Below, one piece after another: positions 52,801 to 62,248 of a stretch of DNA of 64,000 bases. The position numbers and the translations under genes were made by a program. The stretch is from assembly GCF_018070045.1 (NCBI RefSeq), contig NZ_JAGPYK010000021.1, positions 1 to 64,000 on the forward strand. Direction: 5' to 3'. The notes under the pieces were generated by a model that was given only the letters and a program-made list of their open reading frames with translations, was not told the origin of the DNA and did no database searches. This DNA comes from Micromonospora sp. U21 (GTDB lineage: Bacteria; Actinomycetota; Actinomycetes; Mycobacteriales; Micromonosporaceae). Numbering within the stretch: position 1 is the stretch's first letter; each line of letters begins with the position of its first letter.

Positions 52801-53978
52801 CGCAGCCCGACGCGCAGACCCTCGAGCGGGTCCGTTCAGCACTGCGCGCGCAGCGGATCGAGACGCCGTCCTGGGCGTACGCGAACTCCGGCACCCGGTT
52901 CAAGGTGTTCCCGCAGGAGGGCGTGCCGCGTAACCCGTACGAGAAGATCGCCGACGCGGCGGTGGTGCACCGGCTCACCGGCGTCGCGCCGACGGTCGCC
53001 CTGCACATTCCGTGGGACCGCGTCGACGACTACGCCGACCTGGCCGCGTACGCGACCGACCACGGGGTCGGCCTGGGTGCGATCAACGCCAACGTCTTCC
53101 AGGACAACGACTACAAGCTGGGCAGCGTCACCAACCCGGATCCGGGTGTGCGGCGCAAGGCGATCGATCACCTGCTCGAGTGCGTGGACATCATGGACCG
53201 CACCGGCTCCCGGGACCTGAAGCTCTGGTTCTCCGACGGGACCAACTACCCGGGCCAGGACGACCTTCGCGCCCGCCAGGACCGGCTCGCGACGGCGCTG
53301 CGCGAGACCTACGACCGGCTCGGCGACGGCCAACGGCTGCTGCTGGAGTACAAGCTGTTCGAGCCGGCCTTCTACGCCACGGACGTGCCGGACTGGGGCA
53401 CCGCGTACGCGCACTGCCTGGAGTTGGGCCCGAAGGCGCAGGTGGTCATCGACACCGGGCACCACGCGCCGGGCACGAACATCGAGTTCATCGTGGCGTT
53501 CCTGCTGCGCGTCGGCAAGCTCGGCGCCTTCGACTTCAACTCCCGCTTCTACGCCGACGACGACCTGATGGTCGGCTCCGCGGACCCGTTCCAGCTGTTC
53601 CGGATCATGCACGAGATCGTCCGGGGCGACGCGTTGGCGCCGGAGGCCGGCATCGCCTTCATGCTCGACCAGTGCCACAACATCGAGCCGAAGATCCCGG
53701 CCATCATCCGTTCGGTGCTCAACGTGCAGGAGGCGACGGCGAAGGCGTTGCTCGTCGACCCGGACGCGCTGGCCGCCGCACAACGGGCCGGCGATGTGCT
53801 CGGTGCCAACGCCGTGCTGATGGACGCGTACAACACCGACGTCCGGCCGCTGCTGGCCGAGCTCCGTACGGACCTGGGTCTGGATCCGGACCCGATGGCC
53901 GCGTACGCCCGCTCCGGCTACTTCGACAAGATCCGCGCCGAACGCGCAGACGGCCAGCAGGCCGGCTGGGGCGCCTGA
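52797..53978 (+). CDS. rhaI: L-rhamnose isomerase (Bacillus/Pseudomonas-type)
   Basis: A 393-residue TIM-barrel isomerase of the RhaI type, distinct from E. coli RhaA. Family motifs are visible: P-S-W-A-Y-A-N-S-G-T-R-F near the N-terminus, H-I-P-W-D, L-K-L-W-F-S-D-G-T-N-Y-P-G-Q and L-L-E-Y-K-L-F-E-P-A-F-Y. The metal-site region is V-I-D-T-G-H-H-A-P-G-T-N-I-E and F-D-F-N-S-R-F-Y-A-D-D-D. It converts L-rhamnose to L-rhamnulose in the cytoplasm. ATGA overlap with rhaM. Confidence 0.93.
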   Translation: MTQPDAQTLERVRSALRAQRIETPSWAYANSGTRFKVFPQEGVPRNPYEKIADAAVVHRLTGVAPTVALHIPWDRVDDYADLAAYATDHGVGLGAINANVFQDNDYKLGSVTNPDPGVRRKAIDHLLECVDIMDRTGSRDLKLWFSDGTNYPGQDDLRARQDRLATALRETYDRLGDGQRLLLEYKLFEPAFYATDVPDWGTAYAHCLELGPKAQVVIDTGHHAPGTNIEFIVAFLLRVGKLGAFDFNSRFYADDDLMVGSADPFQLFRIMHEIVRGDALAPEAGIAFMLDQCHNIEPKIPAIIRSVLNVQEATAKALLVDPDALAAAQRAGDVLGANAVLMDAYNTDVRPLLAELRTDLGLDPDPMAAYARSGYFDKIRAERADGQQAGWGA

Positions 53979-54015
53979 CCACCACCGAAGAACGCAGACT
54001 GGGGACGTGAGGACG

Positions 54016-56049
54016 ATGCAACCCGAGGTTCAGGCGCTGATCGCGCGCAGCAACCGGCTCGGCGCCGACCCGACCACGACGAACTACGCAGGCGGCAACA
54101 CCTCCGCCAAGGGTGCGGACACCGATCCGGTCACCGGCGGTCCCGTCGAACTGTTGTGGGTCAAGGGCTCCGGCGGCGATCTCGGCACCCTGACCCGGTC
54201 GGGTCTGGCCGCGCTGCGGCTGGACCGGCTCCGGGCTCTCGTCGACGTCTACCCCGGGATCGAGCGCGAGGACGAGATGGTCGGCGCGTTCGACTACTGC
54301 CTGCACGGCCGTGGCGGCGCCGCGCCGTCCATCGACACCGCCATGCACGGCCTGGTCGACGCGGCGCACGTCGACCACCTGCACCCCGACGCGGGCATCG
54401 CGATCGCCGCAGCCGCCGACGGGCCGGAGCTGACCAAGGAGATCTTCGGCGACCGGGTGCGGTGGGTCCCGTGGCGGCGGCCCGGCTTCCAGCTCGGCCT
54501 GGACATCGCCGCCGTGGCGCGGGCCAACCCGCAGGCGATCGGCGTGATCCTCGGCGGGCACGGCATCACCGCGTGGGGCGCGACCAGCGACGAGTGCGAA
54601 CGCAACTCGCTGGAGATCATCCGGCGCGCGCAGGCGTTCCTCGACGAGCGGGACCGGGCCGAGCCGTTCGGCCCGGTCATCGGCGGCTACGAGCCGCTGC
54701 CGTCGGACGAGCGACGACGTCGGGCGGCGGCGCTGTTCCCGGTGCTGCGTGGCCTCGCGTCCACCGACCGACCGCAGGTCGGCCACCTCACCGACAGCGA
54801 CGTGGTGCTCGACTTCGTCGCCCGGGAGAAGCACCCCGCGCTCGCGGCCCTCGGCACCTCGTGCCCGGACCACTTCCTGCGCACCAAGGTCCGCCCGATG
54901 GTGCTCGACCTGCCGCCCACCGCCCCGCTCGAGGCCGTGATCGCCCGGCTCAAGGACCTGCACAGCGCCTATCGCGACGACTACCGCGCCTACTACGAGC
55001 GGCACGCCGGCCCGGACAGCCCTGCCATGCGCGGCGCCGACCCCGCCGTCGTTCTGGTGCCGGGTGTGGGCATGTTCAGCTTCGGGGCCAACAAGCAGAC
55101 CGCCCGCGTCGCCGGGGAGTTCTACGTCAACGCCATCAACGTCATGCGCGGCGCGGAATCCGTGTCCAGGTACGCGCCGATCGACGAGGCCGAGAAGTTC
55201 CGGATCGAGTACTGGGCCCTGGAGGAGGCCAAGCTCCAGCGCCTGCCGAAGCCGAAGGCCCTCGCCACCCGGATCGCGTTCGTCACCGGCGGTGGCTCCG
55301 GCATCGGCCGGGCGATCGCGCACCGGCTCGCCGCGGAGGGCGCCTGCGTCGTGGTCGCCGACCGTGACGCGGAGGCGGCCGCCACCGTCGCCGCGGAGAT
55401 CGGCACCGCCGACGTGGCCGTCGCCGTCGCCGCCGACGTCAGTGACGGTGACGCCGTCGCCCGCGCCCTGGGCGACGCGGTGCTCGCCTTCGGCGGGGTG
55501 GACCTGGTGGTGAACAACGCCGGGCTGTCGCTGTCCAGGTCGCTGCTGGAGACGACCGAGGCGGACTGGGACATCCAGCACGACGTGATGGCCAAGGGCT
55601 CCTTCCTCGTCTCCCGCGAGGCCGCCCGGGTGCTCCTGGCGCAGGGGATGGGCGGGGACATCGTCTACATCTCCAGCAAGAACTCCCTCTTCGCCGGCCC
55701 GAACAACGTGGCCTACGGCGCGGCCAAGGCGGACCAGGCGCACCAGGTCCGGCTGCTCGCCGCCGAGCTGGGCGGCCACGGCATCCGGGTCAACGGCGTC
55801 AACCCGGACGGGGTGGTCCGCGGCTCCGGGATCTTCGCCGGCGGTTGGGGTGCCAAGCGGGCCGCCGTCTACGGCGTGCCGGAGGAGAAGCTCGGTGAGT
55901 TCTACGCCCAGCGCACGCTGCTCAAGCGTGAGGTGTTGCCCGAGCACGTCGCCAACGCGGTCTTCGTGCTCACCGGCGGGGAGTTGTCACACACGACGGG
56001 GTTGCACATCCCGGTGGACGCCGGCGTCGCCGCGGCCTTTCTCCGCTGA
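54016..56049 (+). CDS. rhaD: Bifunctional rhamnulose-1-phosphate aldolase / lactaldehyde dehydrogenase
   Basis: A 677-residue fusion. The first about 400 residues form a class II aldolase/adducin-type domain, with N-Y-A-G-G-N-T-S-A-K near the start, H-V-D-H-L-H-P-D-A and G-G-H-G-I. The C-terminal 260 residues form a short-chain dehydrogenase with T424-G-G-G-S-G-I-G431 and the Y567-x3-K571 pair. The first part splits rhamnulose-1-phosphate into DHAP and L-lactaldehyde; the second should oxidise lactaldehyde to lactate, the substrate of the LutABC genes downstream. ATG 54016 is used; GTG 54007 is an alternative three codons upstream. Confidence 0.92.
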   Translation: MQPEVQALIARSNRLGADPTTTNYAGGNTSAKGADTDPVTGGPVELLWVKGSGGDLGTLTRSGLAALRLDRLRALVDVYPGIEREDEMVGAFDYCLHGRGGAAPSIDTAMHGLVDAAHVDHLHPDAGIAIAAAADGPELTKEIFGDRVRWVPWRRPGFQLGLDIAAVARANPQAIGVILGGHGITAWGATSDECERNSLEIIRRAQAFLDERDRAEPFGPVIGGYEPLPSDERRRRAAALFPVLRGLASTDRPQVGHLTDSDVVLDFVAREKHPALAALGTSCPDHFLRTKVRPMVLDLPPTAPLEAVIARLKDLHSAYRDDYRAYYERHAGPDSPAMRGADPAVVLVPGVGMFSFGANKQTARVAGEFYVNAINVMRGAESVSRYAPIDEAEKFRIEYWALEEAKLQRLPKPKALATRIAFVTGGGSGIGRAIAHRLAAEGACVVVADRDAEAAATVAAEIGTADVAVAVAADVSDGDAVARALGDAVLAFGGVDLVVNNAGLSLSRSLLETTEADWDIQHDVMAKGSFLVSREAARVLLAQGMGGDIVYISSKNSLFAGPNNVAYGAAKADQAHQVRLLAAELGGHGIRVNGVNPDGVVRGSGIFAGGWGAKRAAVYGVPEEKLGEFYAQRTLLKREVLPEHVANAVFVLTGGELSHTTGLHIPVDAGVAAAFLR

Positions 56050-56076
56050 CCACGGTTCACCGCGAAGGAGGACGAT

Positions 56077-57519
56077 GTGGGGAACGGGCCCGTGCACCTC
56101 GCAGCCGTGGACCTGGGCGCCTCCAGCGGCCGGGTGATGGCCGCCCGCGTCGAGCCTGGACGGTTGGAGCTGACCGAGGCGCACCGGTTCCGCAACGATC
56201 CGGTGCAGGTGGCGGGCACCCTGCACTGGGACGTCCTGGCGCTGTACCGCGGCGTCCTCGACGGCCTGCGTGCCGCCGGCCCCGTCGCCAGCATCGGCAT
56301 CGACACCTGGGCCGTGGACTACGGGCTGCTCGACGCGACGGGCGCGTTGCTCGGCAACCCGGTGCACTACCGGGACGGTCGCACCGAGGGCGTCGGCGAC
56401 CGGGTGGCCAAGCAGCTGGGCCAGGAGCGGCTGTACGCCACGACCGGGCTGCAGCACCTGCCGTTCAACACCCTGTACCAGCTCGTCGCCGCGGCCGGTA
56501 CGCCACAGCTCGACATGGCGCACCGCCTGCTGCTGATCCCGGACCTCATCGCGTACTGGCTCACCGGCGAGATCGGCGCCGAGGTCACCAACGCCTCCAC
56601 CACCCAGCTGTACGACCTTCGCCGCCGAGCCTGGGCGACCGACCTGATGGCCGACGCGGGAATCCGCGGCGAGCTGTTCCCGCCACTGCGTGAGCCGGGC
56701 ACGCTGATCGGCCCGGTGCTGCCCGCGCTGGGCCTGCCCGGAGAGCCCGCCGTCGTGGCGGTGGGGTCACACGACACCGCGTCCGCCGTGGTGGGCGTGC
56801 CGGCGGCGGGTGAGCACTTCGCCTACATCTCCTGCGGCACCTGGTCCCTCGTCGGGGTCGAACTCGAGGCACCGGTCCTCAGCGCGGCGAGCCGGCGGGC
56901 CAACTTCACCAACGAGTCCGGCGTCGACGGCACGATCCGCTACCTGCGCAACGTGATGGGCCTGTGGCCACTTCAGGAATCGCTGCGCAGCTGGGGCACT
57001 ACGGACCTGCCCGCCCTGCTCCGGCAGGCGGCCCGGCAACCGGCCTTCCGCTCCGTGGTGGACCTGGACGACGCGGCGTTCCTGCCACCGGGCGACATGC
57101 CCGCGCGCATCGCCGACGCCTGCCGCCGCACCGCAGAGCCGGTGCCGGACACCCCGGCGGCAACCGTGCGGTGCATCCTCGACAGCCTCGCGCTGGCGCA
57201 CCGGCGCGCCGTCGACCAGGCGCAACTGCTCGCCGGTCGGCACGTCGACGCGGTGCACGTCGTCGGCGGCGGCGCACGCAACGACCTGCTGTGCCAGCTC
57301 ACCGCCGATGCCTGCGGCCTGCCCGTGCTCGCCGGGCCGGTCGAGGCCACCGGGCTGGGTAATGTTCTGGTGCAGGCCCGCGCCCTCGGCGTCGTCGGCG
57401 GCGACCTGGCGGCGCTGCGGGCCGTGCTGCGCGACACCCACCAGATCGTCCGGTACGAGCCACGCGCCACCCAGGCGGCCTGGCGGGCCGCCGCCCGGCG
57501 CCTCGGATGGGAGGACTGA
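56077..57519 (+). CDS. rhaB: Rhamnulokinase
   Basis: A 480-residue FGGY-family sugar kinase. N-terminal phosphate loop A-A-V-D-L-G-A-S-S-G-R-V is followed by I-G-I-D-T-W-A-V-D-Y-G, Y-R-D-G-R and Q-H-L-P-F-N-T-L-Y-Q-L. The second ATP motif S-C-G-T-W-S-L-V-G-V and V-V-G-G-G-A-R-N-D-L-L-C-Q are typical of RhaB. It phosphorylates L-rhamnulose at C1. GTG 56077 is in frame (the overlapping ATG 56075 is not) and is preceded by AAGGAGGA. Confidence 0.93.
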   Translation: MGNGPVHLAAVDLGASSGRVMAARVEPGRLELTEAHRFRNDPVQVAGTLHWDVLALYRGVLDGLRAAGPVASIGIDTWAVDYGLLDATGALLGNPVHYRDGRTEGVGDRVAKQLGQERLYATTGLQHLPFNTLYQLVAAAGTPQLDMAHRLLLIPDLIAYWLTGEIGAEVTNASTTQLYDLRRRAWATDLMADAGIRGELFPPLREPGTLIGPVLPALGLPGEPAVVAVGSHDTASAVVGVPAAGEHFAYISCGTWSLVGVELEAPVLSAASRRANFTNESGVDGTIRYLRNVMGLWPLQESLRSWGTTDLPALLRQAARQPAFRSVVDLDDAAFLPPGDMPARIADACRRTAEPVPDTPAATVRCILDSLALAHRRAVDQAQLLAGRHVDAVHVVGGGARNDLLCQLTADACGLPVLAGPVEATGLGNVLVQARALGVVGGDLAALRAVLRDTHQIVRYEPRATQAAWRAAARRLGWED

Positions 57520-57521
57520 GT

Positions 57522-58298
57522 ATGCGAATAGCCCTGTTCGTCACCTGTCTGGCCGACACCCTGTTCCCCGAGGCGGCCAAGGCGACGGTGCGGCTGCTGG
57601 AACGGCTCGGTCACGAGGTCGTCTTTCCGCAGGATCAGACCTGCTGCGGGCAGATGCACATCAACACCGGCTATCCGGACGACGCGCTGCGCCTGGTCCG
57701 CCGGCACGTGCGGACCTTCGCGCCGTACGACGTGGTGGTGGCCCCGTCCGGCTCGTGCGTCGGTTCCGTGCGGCACCAGCACGCGATGGTGGCCCGGAGG
57801 GCTGGCGACGAGCGCCTGGCCAGTCGGGCCGAGGAGGTCGCCGGACGCACGTACGAGCTGTCGGAGCTGCTCGTCGACGTGCTCGGGGTGACCGACGTGG
57901 GCGCCTTCTATCCGCACCGCGTGACGTACCACCCGACCTGCCACTCGCTGCGGATGATCCGGGTGGGGGACAAGCCGCTGCGGCTGCTGCGCCAGGTCCG
58001 CGGCCTGGACCTGGTGGAGCTGCCGCAGGCCGAGCAGTGCTGCGGCTTCGGTGGCACGTTCGCCGTGAAGAACGCGGACACCTCGACGGCGATGCTGGCC
58101 GACAAGATGCGCCACGTGCTGTCCACCCGGGCCGACGTCTGTACCGCCGGGGACGCCTCCTGCCTGATGCACATCGGCGGTGGCCTGTCCCGGCTCCGTG
58201 CCGGCGTACGGACCGTGCACCTCGCGGAGATCCTGGCCAGCACCGAGCCCGTCGGGCGCCCGGCCGAGCAGGCGCAGCGGGACGGGGTGACGGCGTGA
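57522..58298 (+). CDS. lutA: L-lactate utilisation protein LutA (CCG-domain iron-sulfur protein)
   Basis: A 258-residue protein with two CCG-type cysteine motifs, T-C-C-G-Q (about 46-50) and Q-C-C-G-F-G-G (about 175-181), as in LutA/GlcF/heterodisulfide-reductase-like subunits. P-S-G-S-C-V-G and H-P-T-C-H-S add further Cys ligands. With LutB and LutC it oxidises L-lactate to pyruvate. ATG 57522 follows GGGAGG. Its place behind the rhamnose genes means the lactate made from lactaldehyde is used at once. Confidence 0.9.
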   Translation: MRIALFVTCLADTLFPEAAKATVRLLERLGHEVVFPQDQTCCGQMHINTGYPDDALRLVRRHVRTFAPYDVVVAPSGSCVGSVRHQHAMVARRAGDERLASRAEEVAGRTYELSELLVDVLGVTDVGAFYPHRVTYHPTCHSLRMIRVGDKPLRLLRQVRGLDLVELPQAEQCCGFGGTFAVKNADTSTAMLADKMRHVLSTRADVCTAGDASCLMHIGGGLSRLRAGVRTVHLAEILASTEPVGRPAEQAQRDGVTA

Positions 58299-59749
58299 GC
58301 GAGACCTTCCTCGGTATGCCGGCCACCGCGCCGCGCGGTGTCGGGCACCTGCGCGGCGACGAGCCCTTCCCGGTCGCGGCGCGGCGCAGCCTCGCCGACG
58401 CCCAACTGCGCCGCAACCTCGGCCACGCCACCGCCACGATCCGCGCGAAGTCGGCGGCGGTGATCGGCGAGGTCCCCGACTGGCAGGAGCTGCGCGAGGC
58501 TGGCCGGGCCATCAAGACCGACGTGATGGCCCGCCTGCCCGAGCTGCTGGAACAGCTGGAGGCGGCGGTCACCGCCGCCGGCGGCACCGTGCACTGGGCC
58601 GCCGACGCCGTCGAGGCCAACCGGATCGTCACCGACCTGGTCCGGGCCACCGGCAGTGACCGGGTCATGAAGGTCAAGTCGATGGCCACCCAGGAGATCG
58701 GCCTCAACGAGGCACTGGAGGCCGCCGGCATCGAACCGGTGGAGACCGACCTCGCCGAGCTGATCGTCCAGCTCGGGCGGGACAAGCCCAGCCACATTCT
58801 GGTACCGGCGATCCACCGCAACCGGGCGGAGATCCGCGAGATCTTCCTGCGCGAGATGCCCGGCGTCGACCCGGCGCTGACCGACGAGCCGGCGATCCTG
58901 GCGGCGGCGGCCCGGCGTCACCTGCGCCGCACGTTCCTCAGCACCCGGGTCGCCGTCTCCGGTGCGAACTTCGCGGTGGCCGAGACCGGCACCCTCGCGG
59001 TGGTCGAGTCCGAGGGCAACGGCCGGATGTGCCTCACCCTCCCGGACACCCTGATCACGGTGATGGGCATCGAGAAGGTCATCCCCACCTGGACGGACCT
59101 CGAGGTGTTCCTGCAACTGCTGCCCCGGGCCTCCACCGGGGAGCGGATGAACCCGTACACCTCCATGTGGACCGGTGTCACGCCCGGCGACGGGCCGCAG
59201 GACTTCCACCTCGTGCTGCTGGACAACGGCCGCAGCGCGGTCCTCGCCGACGAGGTCGGCCGTCAGGCGCTGCACTGCATCCGCTGCTCCGCCTGTCTGA
59301 ACGTGTGCCCGGTCTACGAGCGCACCGGCGGGCACGCGTACGGCTCGGTCTACCCCGGGCCGATCGGCGCCGTGCTCTCACCGCAGCTGACCGGCGTGGA
59401 GGACAACGCCTCCCTGCCGTACGCCTCCTCGCTCTGCGGCGCGTGCTTCGACGCCTGCCCCGTGATGATCGACATCCCGTCGATCCTGGTGCACCTTCGT
59501 GCCCAGCACACGGCCGCCCACCGCAGCGAGCATCGCCTGCCGAGCGCCGAGGCGGTCACCATGGCCGCCGCCGCGTACACCATGGACCATCCGCCGTTGT
59601 ACGAGGCCGCGCAGCGCGCCTCGCGGGTCACCCGCTTCGCCGGCCGGCGAGGTGCCGGTCTTCCCCCGCCGCTGTCCGGCTGGACCATCGGCCGCGACCT
59701 ACCGCAGCCGCCGCCGCAGACGTTCCGCGAATGGTGGGCGCAACGATGA
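58295..59749 (+). CDS. lutB: L-lactate utilisation iron-sulfur protein LutB
   Basis: A 484-residue protein with the LutB LUD domain (about 60-290; V-A-E-T-G-T-L-A-V-V-E-S-E-G-N-G) and two ferredoxin motifs: C328-x2-C331-x2-C334-x3-C338-P and C381-x2-C384-x3-C388-P. The C-terminal region is DUF3390-like. It transfers electrons from lactate oxidation within the LutABC complex. GTG 58295 overlaps the lutA stop (GTGA), and its end overlaps lutC by four bases. Confidence 0.92.
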   Translation: MSETFLGMPATAPRGVGHLRGDEPFPVAARRSLADAQLRRNLGHATATIRAKSAAVIGEVPDWQELREAGRAIKTDVMARLPELLEQLEAAVTAAGGTVHWAADAVEANRIVTDLVRATGSDRVMKVKSMATQEIGLNEALEAAGIEPVETDLAELIVQLGRDKPSHILVPAIHRNRAEIREIFLREMPGVDPALTDEPAILAAAARRHLRRTFLSTRVAVSGANFAVAETGTLAVVESEGNGRMCLTLPDTLITVMGIEKVIPTWTDLEVFLQLLPRASTGERMNPYTSMWTGVTPGDGPQDFHLVLLDNGRSAVLADEVGRQALHCIRCSACLNVCPVYERTGGHAYGSVYPGPIGAVLSPQLTGVEDNASLPYASSLCGACFDACPVMIDIPSILVHLRAQHTAAHRSEHRLPSAEAVTMAAAAYTMDHPPLYEAAQRASRVTRFAGRRGAGLPPPLSGWTIGRDLPQPPPQTFREWWAQR

Positions 59750-60360
59750 CCTCCCGCGAGTTGATCCTCGGCCGCCTCCGTGCCGCTCTCGGCCCTTCCC
59801 CGACCACCCCTGGCGACGTGGCGCGGGACTACCGGCCGGCCGGCGGTGCCGTGGACCTGGACGTCCTGGTGCACCGGCTCACCGACTACCGGGCCACCGT
59901 GCACCGCTGTTCCGACGGCGAGGTGGCGCGGGTCGTCGACGCGATCCTCGGTGGCCGACGTGTCGTGGTCCCGCCGGGGCTGCCCCGACAGTGGCTGCCC
60001 GACACCGTCGAGGTGCTGACCGACGACGATCTCCCGAGAGACCAGGTCGACGCGGCCGACGGGGTGGTCACCGCCGCGGCGGTGGCCGTCGCCGAGACCG
60101 GGACCGTCATCCTCGACGCGGGCCCGGCCCAGGGCAGACGGCTCATCACGCTCCTGCCCGACGTCCATGTCTGCGTGCTGCGTACCGATCAGGTCGTCGC
60201 CGGGGTGCCGGACGCCCTCACGCGCCTCGACCCGGACCGGCCGCTCACCTGGATCAGCGGCCCGTCCGCCACCAGCGACATCGAACTCAGCCGGGTCGAG
60301 GGCGTCCACGGCCCCCGGCACCTGCACGTGGTGATCGTCCCGGCAGAACAGCGACGGTAG
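59746..60360 (+). CDS. lutC: L-lactate utilisation protein LutC
   Basis: A 204-residue LUD-domain protein. The conserved core is V-A-V-A-E-T-G-T-V-I-L-D-A-G, then L-L-P-D-V-H-V-C-V and I-S-G-P-S-A-T-S-D-I-E-L-S-R-V-E-G-V-H-G-P at the C-terminus, as in LutC/YkgG. It lacks iron-sulfur motifs. It is the last gene of the rhamnose operon; a 195-base gap without a gene follows, in which I see no clear terminator. Confidence 0.92.
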   Translation: MTSRELILGRLRAALGPSPTTPGDVARDYRPAGGAVDLDVLVHRLTDYRATVHRCSDGEVARVVDAILGGRRVVVPPGLPRQWLPDTVEVLTDDDLPRDQVDAADGVVTAAAVAVAETGTVILDAGPAQGRRLITLLPDVHVCVLRTDQVVAGVPDALTRLDPDRPLTWISGPSATSDIELSRVEGVHGPRHLHVVIVPAEQRR

Positions 60361-60555
60361 GCGGCGAATTGGACCCCGCCGTCCGGTTGCGTGCCGACTG
60401 TCGGGTGTACCGACCGTGACGGCTGCAGCACTGCTCACAACGACTCGACGTGATCTAGGTACGGCTTGTCGGATCAGGTAGCGTCGCCTGTCACAGTCTT
60501 CGCATTAACCCTGGCTGCCCGCCCGCACGGGGAGCCGAACCGGAGGGATACAGCC

Positions 60556-61374
60556 GTGAGGTTTCACAGCGCAGCCCGCAAGGCCGGCCTCGTCGCGGCG
60601 ATCGCCGCCCTGTCGCTGAGCGCGGGATGCGCCAAGAAGGACGAGGGAGAGACCCAGGCGAACGGGGTCAAGCTGGTCCAGGCGGGCAAGCTGACCGTCT
60701 GCACCCACCTGCCGTACCCGCCGTTCCAGTCGAAGGATGCCAGCGGCAAGGTGGTCGGGTTCGACGTCGACCTGATGGACCTGGTCGCCAAGGACCTGGG
60801 CGTCGAGCAGACGATCGTCGACACCCCGTTCGAGGGCATCAAGTCCGGCCAGGACCTGAACACGGGCAAGTGCGACGCCGCCGCCGCCGGCATGACGATC
60901 ACCGAGGAACGGCAGAAGGTCATGAACTTCTCCGACCCCTACTTCGACGCCACCCAGGCGATGCTGGTCAAGACCGGCAAGCCCTACAAGTCGCTCGACG
61001 ACCTCAAGGGCAAGAAGCTCGGCGTCCAGGCGGCGACCACCGGCCGTGACTACGCCCGGAGGTTCGAGCAGGAGAAGGGCCTCCAACTCGTCGAGTTCGA
61101 GGACCTCGCCGCCCTGCAGCAGGCCGTCTCCAACGGTCAGGTCGAGGCCGCCATCAACGACCTCCCGGTCTGGACCGAGTACCTCAAGGAGAACCCGGGC
61201 GGCTTCGTGGTCGCGGCCGAGTTCGACACCGGCGAGCAGTACGGCTTCTCGGTGAAGAAGGACAGCAACCCGGAACTGCTCAAGAAGATCAACGAGGCGC
61301 TGACCAAGGCCAAGCAGGACGGCTCGTACGACACGATCTACGAGAAGTGGATCGGCAAGCGTCCGAGCGCGTGA
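60556..61374 (+). CDS. Polar amino-acid ABC transporter, substrate-binding lipoprotein
   Basis: A 272-residue binding protein of the glutamine/arginine-type (SBP_bac_3). The signal peptide ends L-S-A-G-C (C25). The mature protein begins with a Lys/Glu linker, then L-T-V-C-T-H-L-P-Y-P-P-F (substrate strand) and G-F-D-V-D-L-M-D. M-T-I-T-E-E-R and F-S-D-P-Y-F-D complete the family pattern. GTG 60556 has CGGAGGG nine bases upstream; an earlier ATG in frame would add a non-signal extension. Probable substrates are polar amino acids; the exact one is not visible. Confidence 0.9.
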   Translation: MRFHSAARKAGLVAAIAALSLSAGCAKKDEGETQANGVKLVQAGKLTVCTHLPYPPFQSKDASGKVVGFDVDLMDLVAKDLGVEQTIVDTPFEGIKSGQDLNTGKCDAAAAGMTITEERQKVMNFSDPYFDATQAMLVKTGKPYKSLDDLKGKKLGVQAATTGRDYARRFEQEKGLQLVEFEDLAALQQAVSNGQVEAAINDLPVWTEYLKENPGGFVVAAEFDTGEQYGFSVKKDSNPELLKKINEALTKAKQDGSYDTIYEKWIGKRPSA

Positions 61375-61388
61375 TCGACGTTCAGAGT

Positions 61389-61417
61389 CGGAGGGCGCGC
61401 GTCTCGCGCGCCCTCCG
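61389..61417. terminator. Strong hairpin between binding protein and permease genes
   Basis: A perfect inverted repeat with 13-base arms (CGGAGGGCGCGCG and complement) and a TCT loop. In binding-protein-dependent operons a hairpin here stops most transcription or protects the 5' message, so the binding protein is made in excess. No T-run follows, as usual in high-GC actinobacteria. Confidence 0.75.
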
Positions 61418-61453
61418 CGTAGGTAACCTCCGGGAACGCAAGGAGCGACGAAC

Positions 61454-62248
61454 GTGAAGCTGCGACGCCGCCAACGGGAGCGGCTGTCCCTCTGGCTCCA
61501 GTACCTGGCCTTCATCGCCGTCATCGCCGTGGCGATCTACGCCGCGGACTGGGGCCGGCTGCGAGCGGCGTTCTTCCGCGTCGACATCATCGAGTCGATG
61601 TTCCCGACGATCATCACCGTCGCGCTGCGCAACACGATCCTCTACACGCTGGGCGCCTTCGCCTTCGGCCTCGTGTTCGGCACGATCCTCGCGCTGATGC
61701 GGCTGTCCCGGGTGGCTCCGTACCGCTGGGTGGCGACGGCGTACATCGAGCTGTTCCGCGGCCTGCCCGCCCTGCTGGTGCTCTTCCTCGTCGGGTACGG
61801 CATTCCGATCGCCTTCCCGGAGCGGGAGATTCCGGGTGGCGTGTTCGGTTCGATCGCCATCGGTCTGGGGTTGACCGCTGCGGCGTACATGGCCGAGACC
61901 ATCCGGGCCGGCATCCAGGCCGTGCCGAAGGGACAGATGGAGGCGGCGCGCACCCTCGGCATGTCGCACTTCACCGCGATGCGCACCATCGTCATCCCGC
62001 AGGCGTTCCGGATCGTGATCCCGCCGTTGACGAACGAACTCATCCTGCTCACCAAGGACTCGTCGCTCGCCTACGTGCTCGGCGTGACGGCGCAGACCAT
62101 CGAGGTCACCAAGTTCGGCCGCGACATGCTGAACGACCGGGTGAACGCCACCCCGCTGCTGGTGGCCGGCCTCGCCTACCTGGCCATCACCCTGCCCCTG
62201 TCCCAGGTGGTACGACGCCTCGAACTCCGCTACGCCAAGGCTCGGTGA
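61454..62248 (+). CDS. Polar amino-acid ABC transporter permease
   Basis: A 264-residue permease of the His/Glu/Gln/Arg/opine family with about five to six helices. The EAA loop reads I-Q-A-V-P-K-G-Q-M-E-A-A-R-T-L-G-M (about 156-172). E-L-F-R-G-L-P-A-L-L and L-T-K-D-S-S-L-A-Y-V-L-G are family signatures. One permease gene suggests a homodimer. GTG 61454 follows AAGGAGC, and the end overlaps the ATPase gene by four bases. Confidence 0.92.
   Translation: MKLRRRQRERLSLWLQYLAFIAVIAVAIYAADWGRLRAAFFRVDIIESMFPTIITVALRNTILYTLGAFAFGLVFGTILALMRLSRVAPYRWVATAYIELFRGLPALLVLFLVGYGIPIAFPEREIPGGVFGSIAIGLGLTAAAYMAETIRAGIQAVPKGQMEAARTLGMSHFTAMRTIVIPQAFRIVIPPLTNELILLTKDSSLAYVLGVTAQTIEVTKFGRDMLNDRVNATPLLVAGLAYLAITLPLSQVVRRLELRYAKAR

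Noticed and set aside
61375..61453. Possible riboswitch between binding protein and permease
   Set aside because: Only a single perfect hairpin is present, with no multi-helix aptamer, so a simple intercistronic terminator or stabiliser explains it better.
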